DNA of 64,000 bases from Variovorax sp. UMC13 (GTDB taxonomy: Bacteria > Pseudomonadota > Gammaproteobacteria > Burkholderiales > Burkholderiaceae_C), in assembly GCF_014170375.1 (NCBI RefSeq), contig NZ_LZZW01000035.1, positions 1 to 64,000 of the forward strand, given 5' to 3'. Made by a program: the position numbers and the translations under genes. Under the pieces are notes generated by a model. The model had not been told where the DNA came from and searched no databases. It saw nothing but the letters and a program-made list of their open reading frames with translations. Shown one piece after another: positions 8,623 through 16,426 of the stretch. The first letter of the stretch is position 1. Each line of letters begins with the position of its first letter.

Positions 8623-9117
8623 ATGACTTTCAACACCACCTTTCGCCGCGCCGCCGCCTGCATGGCGCTCTTCGCCTGTGCGTCGGCCTGGGCCCAGACG
8701 GCCGCGCCGGTCGACGTGCAGGACGCCTGGGTCCGCGCGGCCGTGCCCGGCCAGAGCGGCACCGGCGCTTTCATGAAGCTCACGGCGCACGAAGGCCTCA
8801 AGCTGGTCGGCGCGAGCACGCCGGCCGCCGGGGTGGCCGAAGTCCATGAGATGAAGATGGAGGGCGACACCATGCGCATGCGCGGCGTGTCCGGCGTCGA
8901 GCTGCCCGCGCACCGCACGGTCGAACTCAAGCCGGGTGGCTACCACCTGATGCTGATGGACCTGAAGCAGCCCATCGTCAAGGACGCGACCCTGCCGATC
9001 ACGTTGCAGTTCGAGGACGCCAAGGGCGCCAAGAGCTCGCTGGCGTTGAACGTGCCGGTGCGCAGCGTCGCCCCGGGCGCCGCCGCCGGGGCCGCGGCAC
9101 CGGCCCACCGCCACTGA
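8623..9117 (+). CDS. Copper chaperone PCu(A)C
   Basis: A 164-residue periplasmic PCu(A)C protein, which delivers Cu(I) to cytochrome oxidase CuA or CuB sites. A signal peptide ends near ASAWAQ. The mature domain has VDVQDAWVRAAVPGQSGTGAFM, then the copper-site pattern H-x-M around EVHEMKMEGDTMRMR (H and M ligands at about residues 77-79 and 87-91), and the closing GGYHLMLMDLKQPI segment. The C-terminal tail is Ala-rich and ends HRH, a possible extra metal site. It lies behind DUF2946, which fits a copper-handling pair. A Shine-Dalgarno-like AAGGAG precedes the ATG. Confidence 0.92.
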   Translation: MTFNTTFRRAAACMALFACASAWAQTAAPVDVQDAWVRAAVPGQSGTGAFMKLTAHEGLKLVGASTPAAGVAEVHEMKMEGDTMRMRGVSGVELPAHRTVELKPGGYHLMLMDLKQPIVKDATLPITLQFEDAKGAKSSLALNVPVRSVAPGAAAGAAAPAHRH

Positions 9118-9179
9118 GCGGGCGCGCCGCGCGCCAGCGCCCTGGGGTAAGCTGGTGCCCACCACTGCCGGAGACAGCC

Positions 9180-9845
9180 ATGAGCGACGCGAATTCCCCT
9201 TTTGCCTTCAGCCAGTTCGTTCCCGGCTTCGATTTCCTCAAGGGCCTGGCCGGCAACACGGCCACCGGCGGCGCTGCCGCCACCGGCATGCCCAGCCTGT
9301 CCAACTGGGTGGCGCCCACGCTCAGCGTCGAGGAACTCGAGAAGCGCATCCAGGAACTCAAGACGGTGCAGTACTGGCTCGAGCAGAACGGCCATGCGCT
9401 GAAGGCCACCATCCAGGCGCTCGAGGTGCAGAAGATGACCTTGTCGACGCTGCGGGGCATGAACGTGCAGATGGAAGACCTGGCCAAGGTCTTCACCCGG
9501 CCGGCGGCGGCACCGGCCGAGGCGCCCGTCGCGTCGCCGTCCCCTGCGCCTGCGCCTGAACCGGCGCCCGCACCCGCCGCCGAGGCCTCTGGCGAGAAAG
9601 CGGCCGCGGCACCGGGCGTGGTCGATCCGCTGCAGTGGTGGAACGCGCTGACCCAGCAGTTCCAGCAGATCGCCAGCACCGCGATGCAGGAGGCGGCCCA
9701 CGCCAAGATGCCGGGCGCGACGCCGGCACCGCCCTCCAAGGCCAAGCCGGCCGCCAGCAAGAAGCCCGCTCGCAAGACCGCCCCGCGCAAGGCGGCGGCC
9801 GCCAAGCCTCCCGCCGCGGCCGCGCCTCGGCGCGCGCGCGGCTGA
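9180..9845 (+). CDS. phaM: PhaM-type polyhydroxyalkanoate granule regulatory protein
   Basis: A 221-residue protein of the PhaM family, first defined in Ralstonia eutropha, which binds PHA synthase PhaC and nucleoid DNA and so controls granule number and partitioning. The N-terminal 110 residues hold the conserved helix region (FVPGFDFLKGL, PTLSVEELEKRIQELKTVQYWLEQN, LEVQKMTLSTL). The C-terminus, from residue 180, is a Lys/Ala/Pro-rich histone-H1-like tail (KPAASKKPARKTAPRKAAAAK) expected to bind DNA. A central Pro/Ala/Glu linker joins them. The organism therefore probably makes PHA; no pha synthase is in the window. Confidence 0.85.
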   Translation: MSDANSPFAFSQFVPGFDFLKGLAGNTATGGAAATGMPSLSNWVAPTLSVEELEKRIQELKTVQYWLEQNGHALKATIQALEVQKMTLSTLRGMNVQMEDLAKVFTRPAAAPAEAPVASPSPAPAPEPAPAPAAEASGEKAAAAPGVVDPLQWWNALTQQFQQIASTAMQEAAHAKMPGATPAPPSKAKPAASKKPARKTAPRKAAAAKPPAAAAPRRARG

Positions 9846-9887
9846 GCCCTTTTCTTTTTTCTCCCACCAGGACCCCGGACCGCGCGC

Positions 9888-11153
9888 ATGAAGCTTTTCC
9901 CCACCGGCCACGCCACCCATCCGCAATGGCGGATGGCGGCAGGCCTCGCGCTCGCGCAGCTGCGCGCGCAGATGGCGCTGCCCGACTACGCCGCCGCCCC
10001 CACGCTGGGCCTGCTCTACATCACCGACCACTACGCGGCCGAGGCGCAGGAGATCCTCGACCACCTCGGCGCCGAACTGCCCGAGATCACCGACTGGTCG
10101 GGCACCGTGGGCTTCGGTGTCGCGGCCAACAACGCCGAGTACTTCGACGAGCCGGCGCTGAGCGTGATGCTGTGCGCGCTGCCTAGCGACCAGTACCGCG
10201 TGTTCTCCGGCGTGGCGCCGCTGGGCAGCTCCGAGATGAGCGGCTTCGAGGCGCACACGGCGCTGGTGCATGCCGACCCGGGCACGCCGGAGCTGGCCGA
10301 ACTGGTCGGCGAGATGGCCGGGCGCACCGACACCGGCTACCTGTTCGGCGGCCTGTCCTCGGGGCGCCGCGGCGCGCTGCAGTTCGCGCTGGGCGGCAAC
10401 GGCAACATCCGCGGCCACGGCGCGGCGCGCGGCGTGTTCTCGGGCGGCATGTCCGGCGTGGTGTTCGGCGAGGGCGTGCGGCTGGTGTCGCGCGTCACAC
10501 AGGGCTGCGAGCCGGTGTCGCGCGAGCGCGAGATCACCGAGGCCGACGGCAACCTGCTGCTGCAGTTGGACGGCGAGCCCGCGCTCGACGTGCTGCTGGC
10601 CGACCTGCAGATCTCGCTCGACGCGCCGCAGGAAGCGATCGAGGTGGTGCGCGCCACGCTGGTGGGGCTGGTCGACGCCGGCAGCGACGGCATCCGCCGC
10701 ACCGGCGACCTGGGCGCCGACGTGCTGGTGCGTCACATCATCGGCCTCGACCCGACGCGCCGCGGCATCGCGATCGCCGACACGGCCGAGGCCGGCATGC
10801 GCATGAGCTTCTGCCGGCGCAGCCCCCAGGCCGCGCGCGCCGACCTGATGCGCATCTGCGCCGAGATCCGCGAGGAGCTCGAGCCCGAGGAGCAGACGCT
10901 GGCCACGGCCCGTGCCGTCGCGGCCGGCGAGGCCGAGGCCGCGCCGCATCCGGCGCGCCGCATCGCGGGTGCGGTGTACGTGAGCTGTTCGGGGCGCGGC
11001 GGCGCGCATTTCGGCGCGCCGGGCGCCGAGATGCAGATCGTGCGCCACGCGCTGGGCGACGTGCCGCTGACCGGCTTCTTCGCCGCCGGCGAGATCGCCC
11101 GCCACCACGTGTACGGCTACACCGGCGTGCTGACGGTGTTCGTCACCGACTGA
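9888..11153 (+). CDS. FIST N-/C-terminal domain sensory protein
   Basis: A 421-residue protein with consecutive FIST_N (about residues 30-225) and FIST_C (about 240-400) domains. Typical signatures are TLGLLYITDHYAAEAQEILDHL and the CSGRG near residue 365 with FFAAGEIARHHVYGYTGVLTVF at the end. FIST domains are proposed to bind small ligands such as amino acids and usually sit upstream of, or next to, signal-transduction modules; here no kinase or cyclase is fused. It follows phaM by 42 bp and may be expressed with it. The following gene is convergent. Confidence 0.88.
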   Translation: MKLFPTGHATHPQWRMAAGLALAQLRAQMALPDYAAAPTLGLLYITDHYAAEAQEILDHLGAELPEITDWSGTVGFGVAANNAEYFDEPALSVMLCALPSDQYRVFSGVAPLGSSEMSGFEAHTALVHADPGTPELAELVGEMAGRTDTGYLFGGLSSGRRGALQFALGGNGNIRGHGAARGVFSGGMSGVVFGEGVRLVSRVTQGCEPVSREREITEADGNLLLQLDGEPALDVLLADLQISLDAPQEAIEVVRATLVGLVDAGSDGIRRTGDLGADVLVRHIIGLDPTRRGIAIADTAEAGMRMSFCRRSPQAARADLMRICAEIREELEPEEQTLATARAVAAGEAEAAPHPARRIAGAVYVSCSGRGGAHFGAPGAEMQIVRHALGDVPLTGFFAAGEIARHHVYGYTGVLTVFVTD

Positions 11154-11171
11154 GCCCGCCGACGGGCTTCT

Positions 11172-12395
11172 TCAGCCCTTGGCGAAGGCGAATTCGACCT
11201 CGGGCGAGAGCCCGCTCACGATGCGCGCGATCGACTTGCCCGCGCCGCAGGCGTTGACCCAGCCCTGCGCGCCCGGCGCGGTATTGAGGAACAGGTTGCG
11301 CACCGGCGTGCGGCCGATCAGCGGCATGCCGCTGGCGCTGCGCGCGTGCAGCGTGCTGGAGAACTCGGCCCGCGACGGGTCGACCACGCCCGGCAGCAGG
11401 GTCTCGACCCGCGCCAGCATGCGGGCGAAATGCGTCGAGTCGGGCAGGTCCTGCGCATCGGTGGCCAGGCGCACCGTGCAGCACACGCGCAGGCGCTCGC
11501 CCTCCGGCGTCTCGATGCGCCGGATGCGCAGGCGCTCGTGGCGGTCGTTGAGCATCACCTGCGGCGCCCCCGCCATGTCCTGGATCGGCAGCACGATGCT
11601 GTACTCGCGCATCCGGCGCAGTGGCATCGCGATGCCCAATGCCTGCGCGTGCGGCACGCTGCCGGTGCCCAGGGCCAGCACATAGGCATCGGCGCGCAGC
11701 AGGCTGCGCTCGCCGTCGGCATTGGCCAGTTCGACGTGGTCGATGCGGCCGTCGCGCGCATGCAGCTGGACCACCGAGTGGTTCATCAGGAAGCGCACGC
11801 CGGCGGCGCGGCACATGAAGGCCAGGCTGGCCGCGAAGGCCGCGGGGTCGCGCGAGGTGTCCTCGGGCGTGAAGGCGGCGCCGGCGAGATGGCCGTGCAG
11901 GTGCTGCAGCGAGGGTTCGATGCCGATGGCCTGTTCGGGCGACAGCAGCTGCAGCGAGCAGCCCAGCGCCTGCAGCCGGCGCACGCTGTGCGTGAAGGCC
12001 TCGAAGGCCTTGGCATCGGTGTAGACGCGCATCCATCCGGCGCTGCGCAGGTCCTGCGAGACGCCGGCCTCCTTGCGCAGTTCGTGCACCGTTTCCCGGC
12101 TGTAGGTGGCCAGGCGGACCATGTGCTCCAGGCGCGCGGCCGGCCGGTGGCGCACGCCGGTCAGGTAGCCGGACACGCGGTGCAGCCGGCGGCGCAGTCC
12201 GTCGATCGCGGTGCGGCAGAGGCTGCGCGCGGGCGGGGGCGCCAGCGGCGGGCGCGAGGGCGCGCTCGCCATGCCCCGGGCCTTGGCGGCGGGCGCCGCA
12301 TGGCGGTCGATCACCGTGACCTCGTGGCCCAGCTGCTGGAGGTAGTAAGCCGAGGCGACGCCGAGAAGACCGCCGCCCAGAACGATCACGCGCAT
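11172..12395 (-). CDS. DadA-like FAD-dependent oxidoreductase under glycine-riboswitch control
   Basis: A 407-residue flavoprotein of the DAO/DadA family, which oxidatively deaminates D-amino acids or glycine. The N-terminal dinucleotide fold is clear: MRVIVLGGGLLGVASAYYL, then VTVIDRH as the acidic end of strand 2. The C-terminus has the FAD-contacting GMPLIGRTPVRNLFLNTAPGAQGWVNACGAGK. The stretch after VIDRH is unusual: it lacks the SFANAGQ-type FAD loop of DadA and instead reads as an Ala/Pro/Arg-rich segment, so substrate range or even activity is uncertain. The upstream glycine riboswitch argues strongly that glycine is the substrate or signal. I chose the ATG at 12395 because it gives the Rossmann start directly. 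Confidence 0.82.
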   Translation of the reverse strand: MRVIVLGGGLLGVASAYYLQQLGHEVTVIDRHAAPAAKARGMASAPSRPPLAPPPARSLCRTAIDGLRRRLHRVSGYLTGVRHRPAARLEHMVRLATYSRETVHELRKEAGVSQDLRSAGWMRVYTDAKAFEAFTHSVRRLQALGCSLQLLSPEQAIGIEPSLQHLHGHLAGAAFTPEDTSRDPAAFAASLAFMCRAAGVRFLMNHSVVQLHARDGRIDHVELANADGERSLLRADAYVLALGTGSVPHAQALGIAMPLRRMREYSIVLPIQDMAGAPQVMLNDRHERLRIRRIETPEGERLRVCCTVRLATDAQDLPDSTHFARMLARVETLLPGVVDPSRAEFSSTLHARSASGMPLIGRTPVRNLFLNTAPGAQGWVNACGAGKSIARIVSGLSPEVEFAFAKG

Positions 12396-12426
12396 GGTCC
12401 GGTTCCTTGTGGGAAGGCACAAACGG

Positions 12427-12470
12427 CGGACCGGCGCACGCGGCAGATAGGGCGTGCGGGCCGGGTCCGA
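12427..12470 (-). promoter_or_regulatory. Possible expression-platform hairpin between glycine aptamer and start codon
   Basis: Between the aptamer and the DadA-like start codon, the minus strand can form an imperfect GC-rich stem (GGACCCGGCCCGCACGC against GCGTGCGCCGGTCC). No run of T follows, so it is not a clear intrinsic terminator. It could regulate translation or Rho access. Weak support. Confidence 0.35.
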
Positions 12471-12480
12471 GGTTCAGGTT

Positions 12481-12640
12481 GCCGCTCCCTCTGTCCTGGG
12501 TACCTGAGAGATTCGCCCGCTGCGCCTTGCAACGGGTTTGCTCCTTCGGTGCATCGCACGGGGCGATGGCTCTTCAGACGGCGAATCGAAATGAGGCAGT
12601 CGTCGAACCGGCAGGGCGGTTCACCTCGGCGTTCATGGGA
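12481..12640 (-). promoter_or_regulatory. Glycine riboswitch
   Basis: On the minus strand the classic glycine-aptamer blocks occur in order: a GAAGAGCC element (about 12568-12575), CACCGAAGGAGCAA (about 12539-12552), then GAATCTCTCAGGTACC and finally AGGACAGAGGGAG ending near 12485. These match the conserved core of bacterial gcvT-type glycine riboswitches. Only one complete aptamer is evident. Upstream (12591-12640) is a region with a perfect 6-bp hairpin (12605-12622) that may be a degenerate or 'ghost' first aptamer. The leader ends about 90 nt before the DadA-like ATG, so it should control that gene in response to glycine. The family match is seen in sequence; on/off polarity is not known. 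Confidence 0.9.
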
Positions 12641-12780
12641 GTTTGCGCGTGCGGTGGGGTCCGAAAACCCTCTTTTCTGCAGAAATAGGAGTTTACCCGT
12701 CTTGACAAACTAGATAAACGTGTAATCGATATTCACCGAATATGCGCCGAAATATGCGGCATCGGCGCCACAGCCCCTGT

Positions 12781-13515
12781 TCAGTGGCGGCGAAGCCGGG
12801 TAAAGGCCTCGAATTCCCAGTTGCGCATGCCCAGCAGCAGCGTGTAGCCCTCTCGGTCGTCGGGTGAGAGTTTCTGGTCGGTCTGGTGCTGCTGCGCGAA
12901 ATCCTGCGCCACGCGTTGCAGCCGTTCGAGGAAGGAGGGCGCCAGCGCCCGGCTGATCGAGCCGTGCACCAGCAGCAGCCCCTCGGCCGGCCCGTCGAAG
13001 CCGCCGCTGTAATAGTCGAGCACCACGTTGTCGCGGAAGAAGTTCATCACCGGCCCGTGCGGGCGCCAGCGGAAGGTCTTGGCCAGCTTGAGCCGGTAGC
13101 GGTTGAGCGGCCGCAGCTCGATGATGCCGATGCGGTCGAGCTGGGCGAAGCAGGCGATGCACTCGGCCTCGCTCAGGCGGTAGGCGCCGACGATCTGCTC
13201 CAGCGTCCACTGGCTCAGCACGCTGATCGCGACCAGGATCAGCTTCTTGTCGCGCACAACGGCCTTTTCCTGCTCGAGCGTGAGTTCGCGCAGCAGCGGC
13301 TGGGCGTCGGCCACGCGGCGCGCGAGCTCGGCGAAATCCATCTTCAGCGCGCGGCAGATCGCGTCGACCCGGCTCAGCGGCATGTCGGACTTGGCCAGCA
13401 TGCGCTTGACGCTGGACTCCGCCATGCCCAGCGACCGGGCCAGGTCGGCATAGGTCATGCGGGCGTTCTTGAGTTCGTTCTTCAGGGCCTGAACCAGGTC
13501 GACGGTGGTGCTCAT
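12781..13515 (-). CDS. XRE-type helix-turn-helix transcriptional regulator
   Basis: A 244-residue regulator. Residues 18-45 form a Cro/CI-type helix-turn-helix (TYADLARSLGMAESSVKRMLA, then PLSRVDAICRAL). The C-terminal 180 residues are a helical/beta domain of unknown ligand (LAKTFRWRPHGPVMNFFRDNVV, a typical segment of betaproteobacterial relatives). The frame is open further upstream, but MSTTVDLVQALKNELKNARM gives a normal HTH protein and leaves a divergent 190-bp promoter region to the MFS/PlsC gene. Inverted repeats lie in that region (13537-13582), suitable as its operators. Regulation of the neighbouring lipid genes is inferred from position. Confidence 0.85.
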   Translation of the reverse strand: MSTTVDLVQALKNELKNARMTYADLARSLGMAESSVKRMLAKSDMPLSRVDAICRALKMDFAELARRVADAQPLLRELTLEQEKAVVRDKKLILVAISVLSQWTLEQIVGAYRLSEAECIACFAQLDRIGIIELRPLNRYRLKLAKTFRWRPHGPVMNFFRDNVVLDYYSGGFDGPAEGLLLVHGSISRALAPSFLERLQRVAQDFAQQHQTDQKLSPDDREGYTLLLGMRNWEFEAFTRLRRH

Positions 13516-13536
13516 GGGCAGTAGGGTATTGCAAAG

Positions 13537-13571
13537 CGATACCGATCGGATGCGATCGGCGGACCGTATCG
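13537..13571. promoter_or_regulatory. Inverted repeat CGATAC...GTATCG between divergent genes
   Basis: Arms CGATAC (13537-13542) and GTATCG (13566-13571) face each other, with internal GATCGG copies between. It lies 22 bp upstream of the regulator's ATG. A plausible autoregulatory operator; support is symmetry and position only. Confidence 0.4.
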
Positions 13572-13607
13572 ATTTTCGATGCCGGATCGGGGCGCCGCCC
13601 CTAGATT
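13566..13607 (+). promoter_or_regulatory. 17-bp palindrome and TAGATT -10-like box upstream of the MFS/PlsC gene
   Basis: The perfect inverted repeat ATCGA-TTT-TCGAT (13568-13580), flanked by GT and GC, is followed 19 bp later by TAGATTCGC (13602-13610). The same palindrome type and the same TAGATTCGC box occur upstream of the gene at 16427. No good -35 hexamer is present, which would fit an activated promoter. Confidence 0.4.
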
Positions 13608-13705
13608 CGCGCCATGACACCTCGCACCGCCTTCCCGCCGGCCCCTGCGGCACAATCCACGCGCAGCCGCCTTGACGGCCTGAGGAGCCCGACAGGGACA
13701 TTCCA

Positions 13706-15637
13706 ATGACAGCACCCGCCATGGCCCCCGACGCCCACGCCAACCAGTTCGCCTTGTTGAAGCAGCGGCGCTTCGCGCCTTTCTTCTGGACCCAGTTCGC
13801 GGGCGCGGCCAACGACAACCTGTTCAAGTTCGCCTTCACCGTGATGGTGACCTACCAGCTGCAGGTCAGCTGGATGCCGCCCGCCATGGCGGGCCTGGTG
13901 ATCGGGGCGCTGTTCATCCTGCCCTTCCTGCTGTTCTCGGCCACGGCCGGCCAGCTCACCGACAAGTACGACAAGACCACGATCATCCGATTCGTGAAGA
14001 ACCTCGAGATCGCGATCATGGTGCTCGCGGCCTGGGGCTTCTTCCGCGCCGATCCGGTGGTGCTGCTGGCCTGCGTGTTCCTCATGGGCCTGCACTCCAC
14101 GCTGTTCGGGCCGGTCAAGTTCGCCTATCTGCCGCAGGTGCTGGCGGCGCGCGAGCTCACCGGCGGCAACGGCATGGTCGAAATGGGCACCTTCGTCGCC
14201 ATCCTGCTGGGCCAGGTGGCGGGCGGCCTGCTGGTGGCGCTGCCCCAGATCGGCCACACGAGCGTGGCCGTGGCGTGCGTGCTGCTGGCGCTGGTCGGCC
14301 GTGGCGTCGCGCAGGCCATTCCGAGGGCGCCGGCCACCGACCCGCAACTGGTCGTCAACTGGAACCCCATCAGCGAGACCTGGCGCAACCTCAAGCTCGC
14401 GCGCGGCAACATCGTGGTGTTCCGCTCGCTGCTGGGCATCTCGTGGATGTGGTTCTTCGGCGCGGTCTTCCTGAGCCAGTTCCCCAGCTTCGCCAAGGAG
14501 GTGCTGCATGGCAACGAGCAGGTCGCCTCGCTGCTGCTGGTGGTGTTCTCGGTCGGCATCGGCATCGGCTCGCTGCTGTGCGAGACGCTGAGCCGGCGCC
14601 AGGTCGAGATCGGGCTGGTGCCGCTGGGCGCGATCGGCATGAGCGTGTTCGCGATCGACCTGTACTTCGCCTCGCGCGGCCTGCCGGCCGGGCCCGAGAT
14701 GGGGCTGGGCGCCTTCCTCGCGCAGTCGGCGCACTGGCGCGTGATGGCCGACCTCGGCCTGCTGTCGCTGTTCGCCGGGCTCTACAGCGTGCCCATGTAT
14801 GCGCTGATCCAGCTGCGCAGCCAGCCCACGCACCGCGCCCGCATCATCGCGGCCAACAACATCCTCAACGCGCTGTTCATGATCGCCAGCTCGGTGATCG
14901 CCGGCGCGCTGCTCGGGGCCGGCTTCACCATCCCGCAGATCTTCCTGTTCACCGGCATCGCCAACGCGCTGGTGGCCTTCTACATCTTCCTGCTGGTGCC
15001 CGAGTACCTGCTGCGCTTCGTGGCCTGGGTGCTGTCGCGCTTCGTCTACCGCTTCAGGATCGAAGGCGACGAGCACATCCCGACCGAGGGCCCGGCCGTG
15101 CTGGTGTGCAACCACGTGAGCTTCATCGATGCGGTGCTGCTGATGGCGGCCAGCCCGCGGCCGATCCGCTTCATCATGGACCACCGGATCTTCCGCGTGC
15201 CGGTGCTGGGCTGGCTGTTCCGGCTGGCCAAGGCGATCCCGATCGCGCCGCAGAAGGACGACCCGGCCGCCTACGAACGCGCGTTCGCGCAGGCCATCCA
15301 GGTGCTGCGCGAGGGCGACCTGCTGGCCATCTTCCCCGAGGGCGCGATCACCAGCGACGGCGCGCTGCAACCCTTCAAGGGCGGCGTCATGAAGATCCTC
15401 GCCGGTGCGCGCGCCGAAGGCGTCGAGCCGCCGGTGATCCCGATGGCGCTGACCAACCTCTGGGGCTCCTTCTTCAGCCGCGTCGAGGTGCGCGAGGGCA
15501 AGAACGTGGCGATGGTGCAGCCCTTCCGCCGCGGCCTGTTCAGCCGGGTCGGTCTGCACGTGGGCACGGTGGTGACGGCGGCGGACGCCACGCCCGAACT
15601 GCTCCAGTCGCGCGTGAGCGGGCTGCTTTCGACCTGA
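13706..15637 (+). CDS. MFS transporter fused to PlsC acyltransferase (LplT-Aas-like)
   Basis: A 643-residue two-domain membrane protein. The first ~420 residues are a 12-helix major-facilitator domain starting FFWTQFAGAANDNLFKFAF, the signature of the LplT lysophospholipid flippase family. The C-terminal ~200 residues are a PlsC-type 1-acylglycerophosphate acyltransferase, with the catalytic NHVSFID (N469-H470...D474) and FPEGAIT (F543-G546). By analogy to E. coli LplT and Aas, it would flip lysophospholipids inward and re-acylate them. The AMP-binding (acyl-ACP synthetase) domain of Aas is absent here. The stop overlaps the PAP2 gene start (TGATG), indicating coupling. Confidence 0.9.
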   Translation: MTAPAMAPDAHANQFALLKQRRFAPFFWTQFAGAANDNLFKFAFTVMVTYQLQVSWMPPAMAGLVIGALFILPFLLFSATAGQLTDKYDKTTIIRFVKNLEIAIMVLAAWGFFRADPVVLLACVFLMGLHSTLFGPVKFAYLPQVLAARELTGGNGMVEMGTFVAILLGQVAGGLLVALPQIGHTSVAVACVLLALVGRGVAQAIPRAPATDPQLVVNWNPISETWRNLKLARGNIVVFRSLLGISWMWFFGAVFLSQFPSFAKEVLHGNEQVASLLLVVFSVGIGIGSLLCETLSRRQVEIGLVPLGAIGMSVFAIDLYFASRGLPAGPEMGLGAFLAQSAHWRVMADLGLLSLFAGLYSVPMYALIQLRSQPTHRARIIAANNILNALFMIASSVIAGALLGAGFTIPQIFLFTGIANALVAFYIFLLVPEYLLRFVAWVLSRFVYRFRIEGDEHIPTEGPAVLVCNHVSFIDAVLLMAASPRPIRFIMDHRIFRVPVLGWLFRLAKAIPIAPQKDDPAAYERAFAQAIQVLREGDLLAIFPEGAITSDGALQPFKGGVMKILAGARAEGVEPPVIPMALTNLWGSFFSRVEVREGKNVAMVQPFRRGLFSRVGLHVGTVVTAADATPELLQSRVSGLLST

Positions 15638-16281
15638 TGGCGGGCGGGCTCGACACCGTTCCCGCGGACGCCTGGCACGCCTTCACCTGGCTGGGCGACA
15701 GCGCGCTGATGCTGCCGCTGGCCCTGCTGCTCGCGCTGGGGCTGTGGCTCTCGCGCGCCGGGCGCGGTGCCGCGTTCGCGTGGTGCCTGGCCTTCGGCGC
15801 CGGCAGCGCACTGATCCTGCTGAGCAAGCTGGCCTTCCTGGGCTGGGGCATCGGCAGCGCGCGTTGGGACTTCACCGGCTTCAGCGGCCACACGGCGATC
15901 GGCACCAGCGTGTGGTCGGTGCTGCTGTGGCTGGCTTGCGCGCGCGGCTCGCCGCTTGTCCGTCGGCTCGCGGTGGGCGCGGGCTGGGCGCTGGGCGCGG
16001 CCATCGGCGTGTCGCGGCTGGCCCTGCATGCGCACTCGGTGTCGGAGGTGGTCGCGGGCCTGCTGCTGGGCATGGCGGTCAGCCTCGGCTTCCTGTGGCT
16101 GGCGCGTCATCGCGCGCCGCCGCGCCTGCCCTGGGCGGCCTGGCTGGTCGGGCTGCTGCTGCCGCTGGTGCTGCAGACACCCGGCAAGCCCGCGCCGACG
16201 CAGGGCCTGCTCGAAACCATGGCCGTCCGGCTGGCGGGCATCGAGCGGCCCTTCACGCGCAGCGATCTCCAGGCGCTCTGA
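15637..16281 (+). CDS. PAP2-family membrane phosphatase
   Basis: A 214-residue membrane protein with about six hydrophobic segments. The PAP2 motifs are visible: SGHTAIG (residues about 82-88, catalytic His in SGHT) and GVSRLALHAHSVSEVVAG near residue 125-142 (S-R-x5-H-x3-E/D, the second and third motif). The usual KxxxxxxRP first motif is weak. Family members dephosphorylate phosphatidic acid, undecaprenyl or lipid-A phosphates at the membrane. Its start overlaps the MFS/PlsC stop by one base, so the pair probably acts in phospholipid recycling. Confidence 0.85.
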   Translation: MAGGLDTVPADAWHAFTWLGDSALMLPLALLLALGLWLSRAGRGAAFAWCLAFGAGSALILLSKLAFLGWGIGSARWDFTGFSGHTAIGTSVWSVLLWLACARGSPLVRRLAVGAGWALGAAIGVSRLALHAHSVSEVVAGLLLGMAVSLGFLWLARHRAPPRLPWAAWLVGLLLPLVLQTPGKPAPTQGLLETMAVRLAGIERPFTRSDLQAL

Positions 16282-16301
16282 GCCGGCGATTTTTCACGAA
16301 A

Positions 16302-16354
16302 AGTATCGAATATCGGTACTCCCGGCCTCCTGGCGGGGAACCGGTGCATAGATT
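16302..16354 (+). promoter_or_regulatory. 17-bp palindrome and TAGATT -10-like box upstream of exported protein gene
   Basis: GTATCGA-ATA-TCGGTAC (16303-16319) closely matches the palindrome at 13566-13582, and TAGATTCGC (16349-16357) repeats the box found there. The palindrome-to-box gap is 29 bp here against 19 bp there, a difference of one helical turn. Likely a shared regulator site; that is inference. Confidence 0.45.
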
Positions 16355-16426
16355 CGCCCCTCCATGGGCGGTGCCCGGCCATCATTCGGGCTCCTTTTCC
16401 TTCCTCTTTCTTTTCGAAAGTCACTC

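Larger units (their letters stand above)
12396..12780. other. 385-bp intergenic region: riboswitch, inverted repeats, no gene
   Basis: This gap between the DadA-like gene and the helix-turn-helix regulator holds the glycine riboswitch (12481-12640), a stem with 7-bp arms GCGCCGA/TCGGCGC at 12744-12768 just past the regulator's stop codon, and a perfect ATATTC-ACC-GAATAT palindrome at 12729-12743. The 12744-12768 stem may end the regulator transcript but has no T tract. The riboswitch promoter should lie about 12690-12780 on the minus strand. I found no convincing -35/-10 pair there. Confidence 0.6.

Noticed and set aside
12701..12726. Plus-strand TTGACA with TAATCG downstream as a promoter
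   Set aside because: Spacing is 15 bp and nothing on the plus strand downstream could be served; the region belongs to minus-strand units.
13601..15559. Open frame of 652 codons opposite the MFS/PlsC gene
   Set aside because: Repetitive His/Gln/Asp-rich shadow with no domain; the plus strand encodes a recognisable transporter-acyltransferase.
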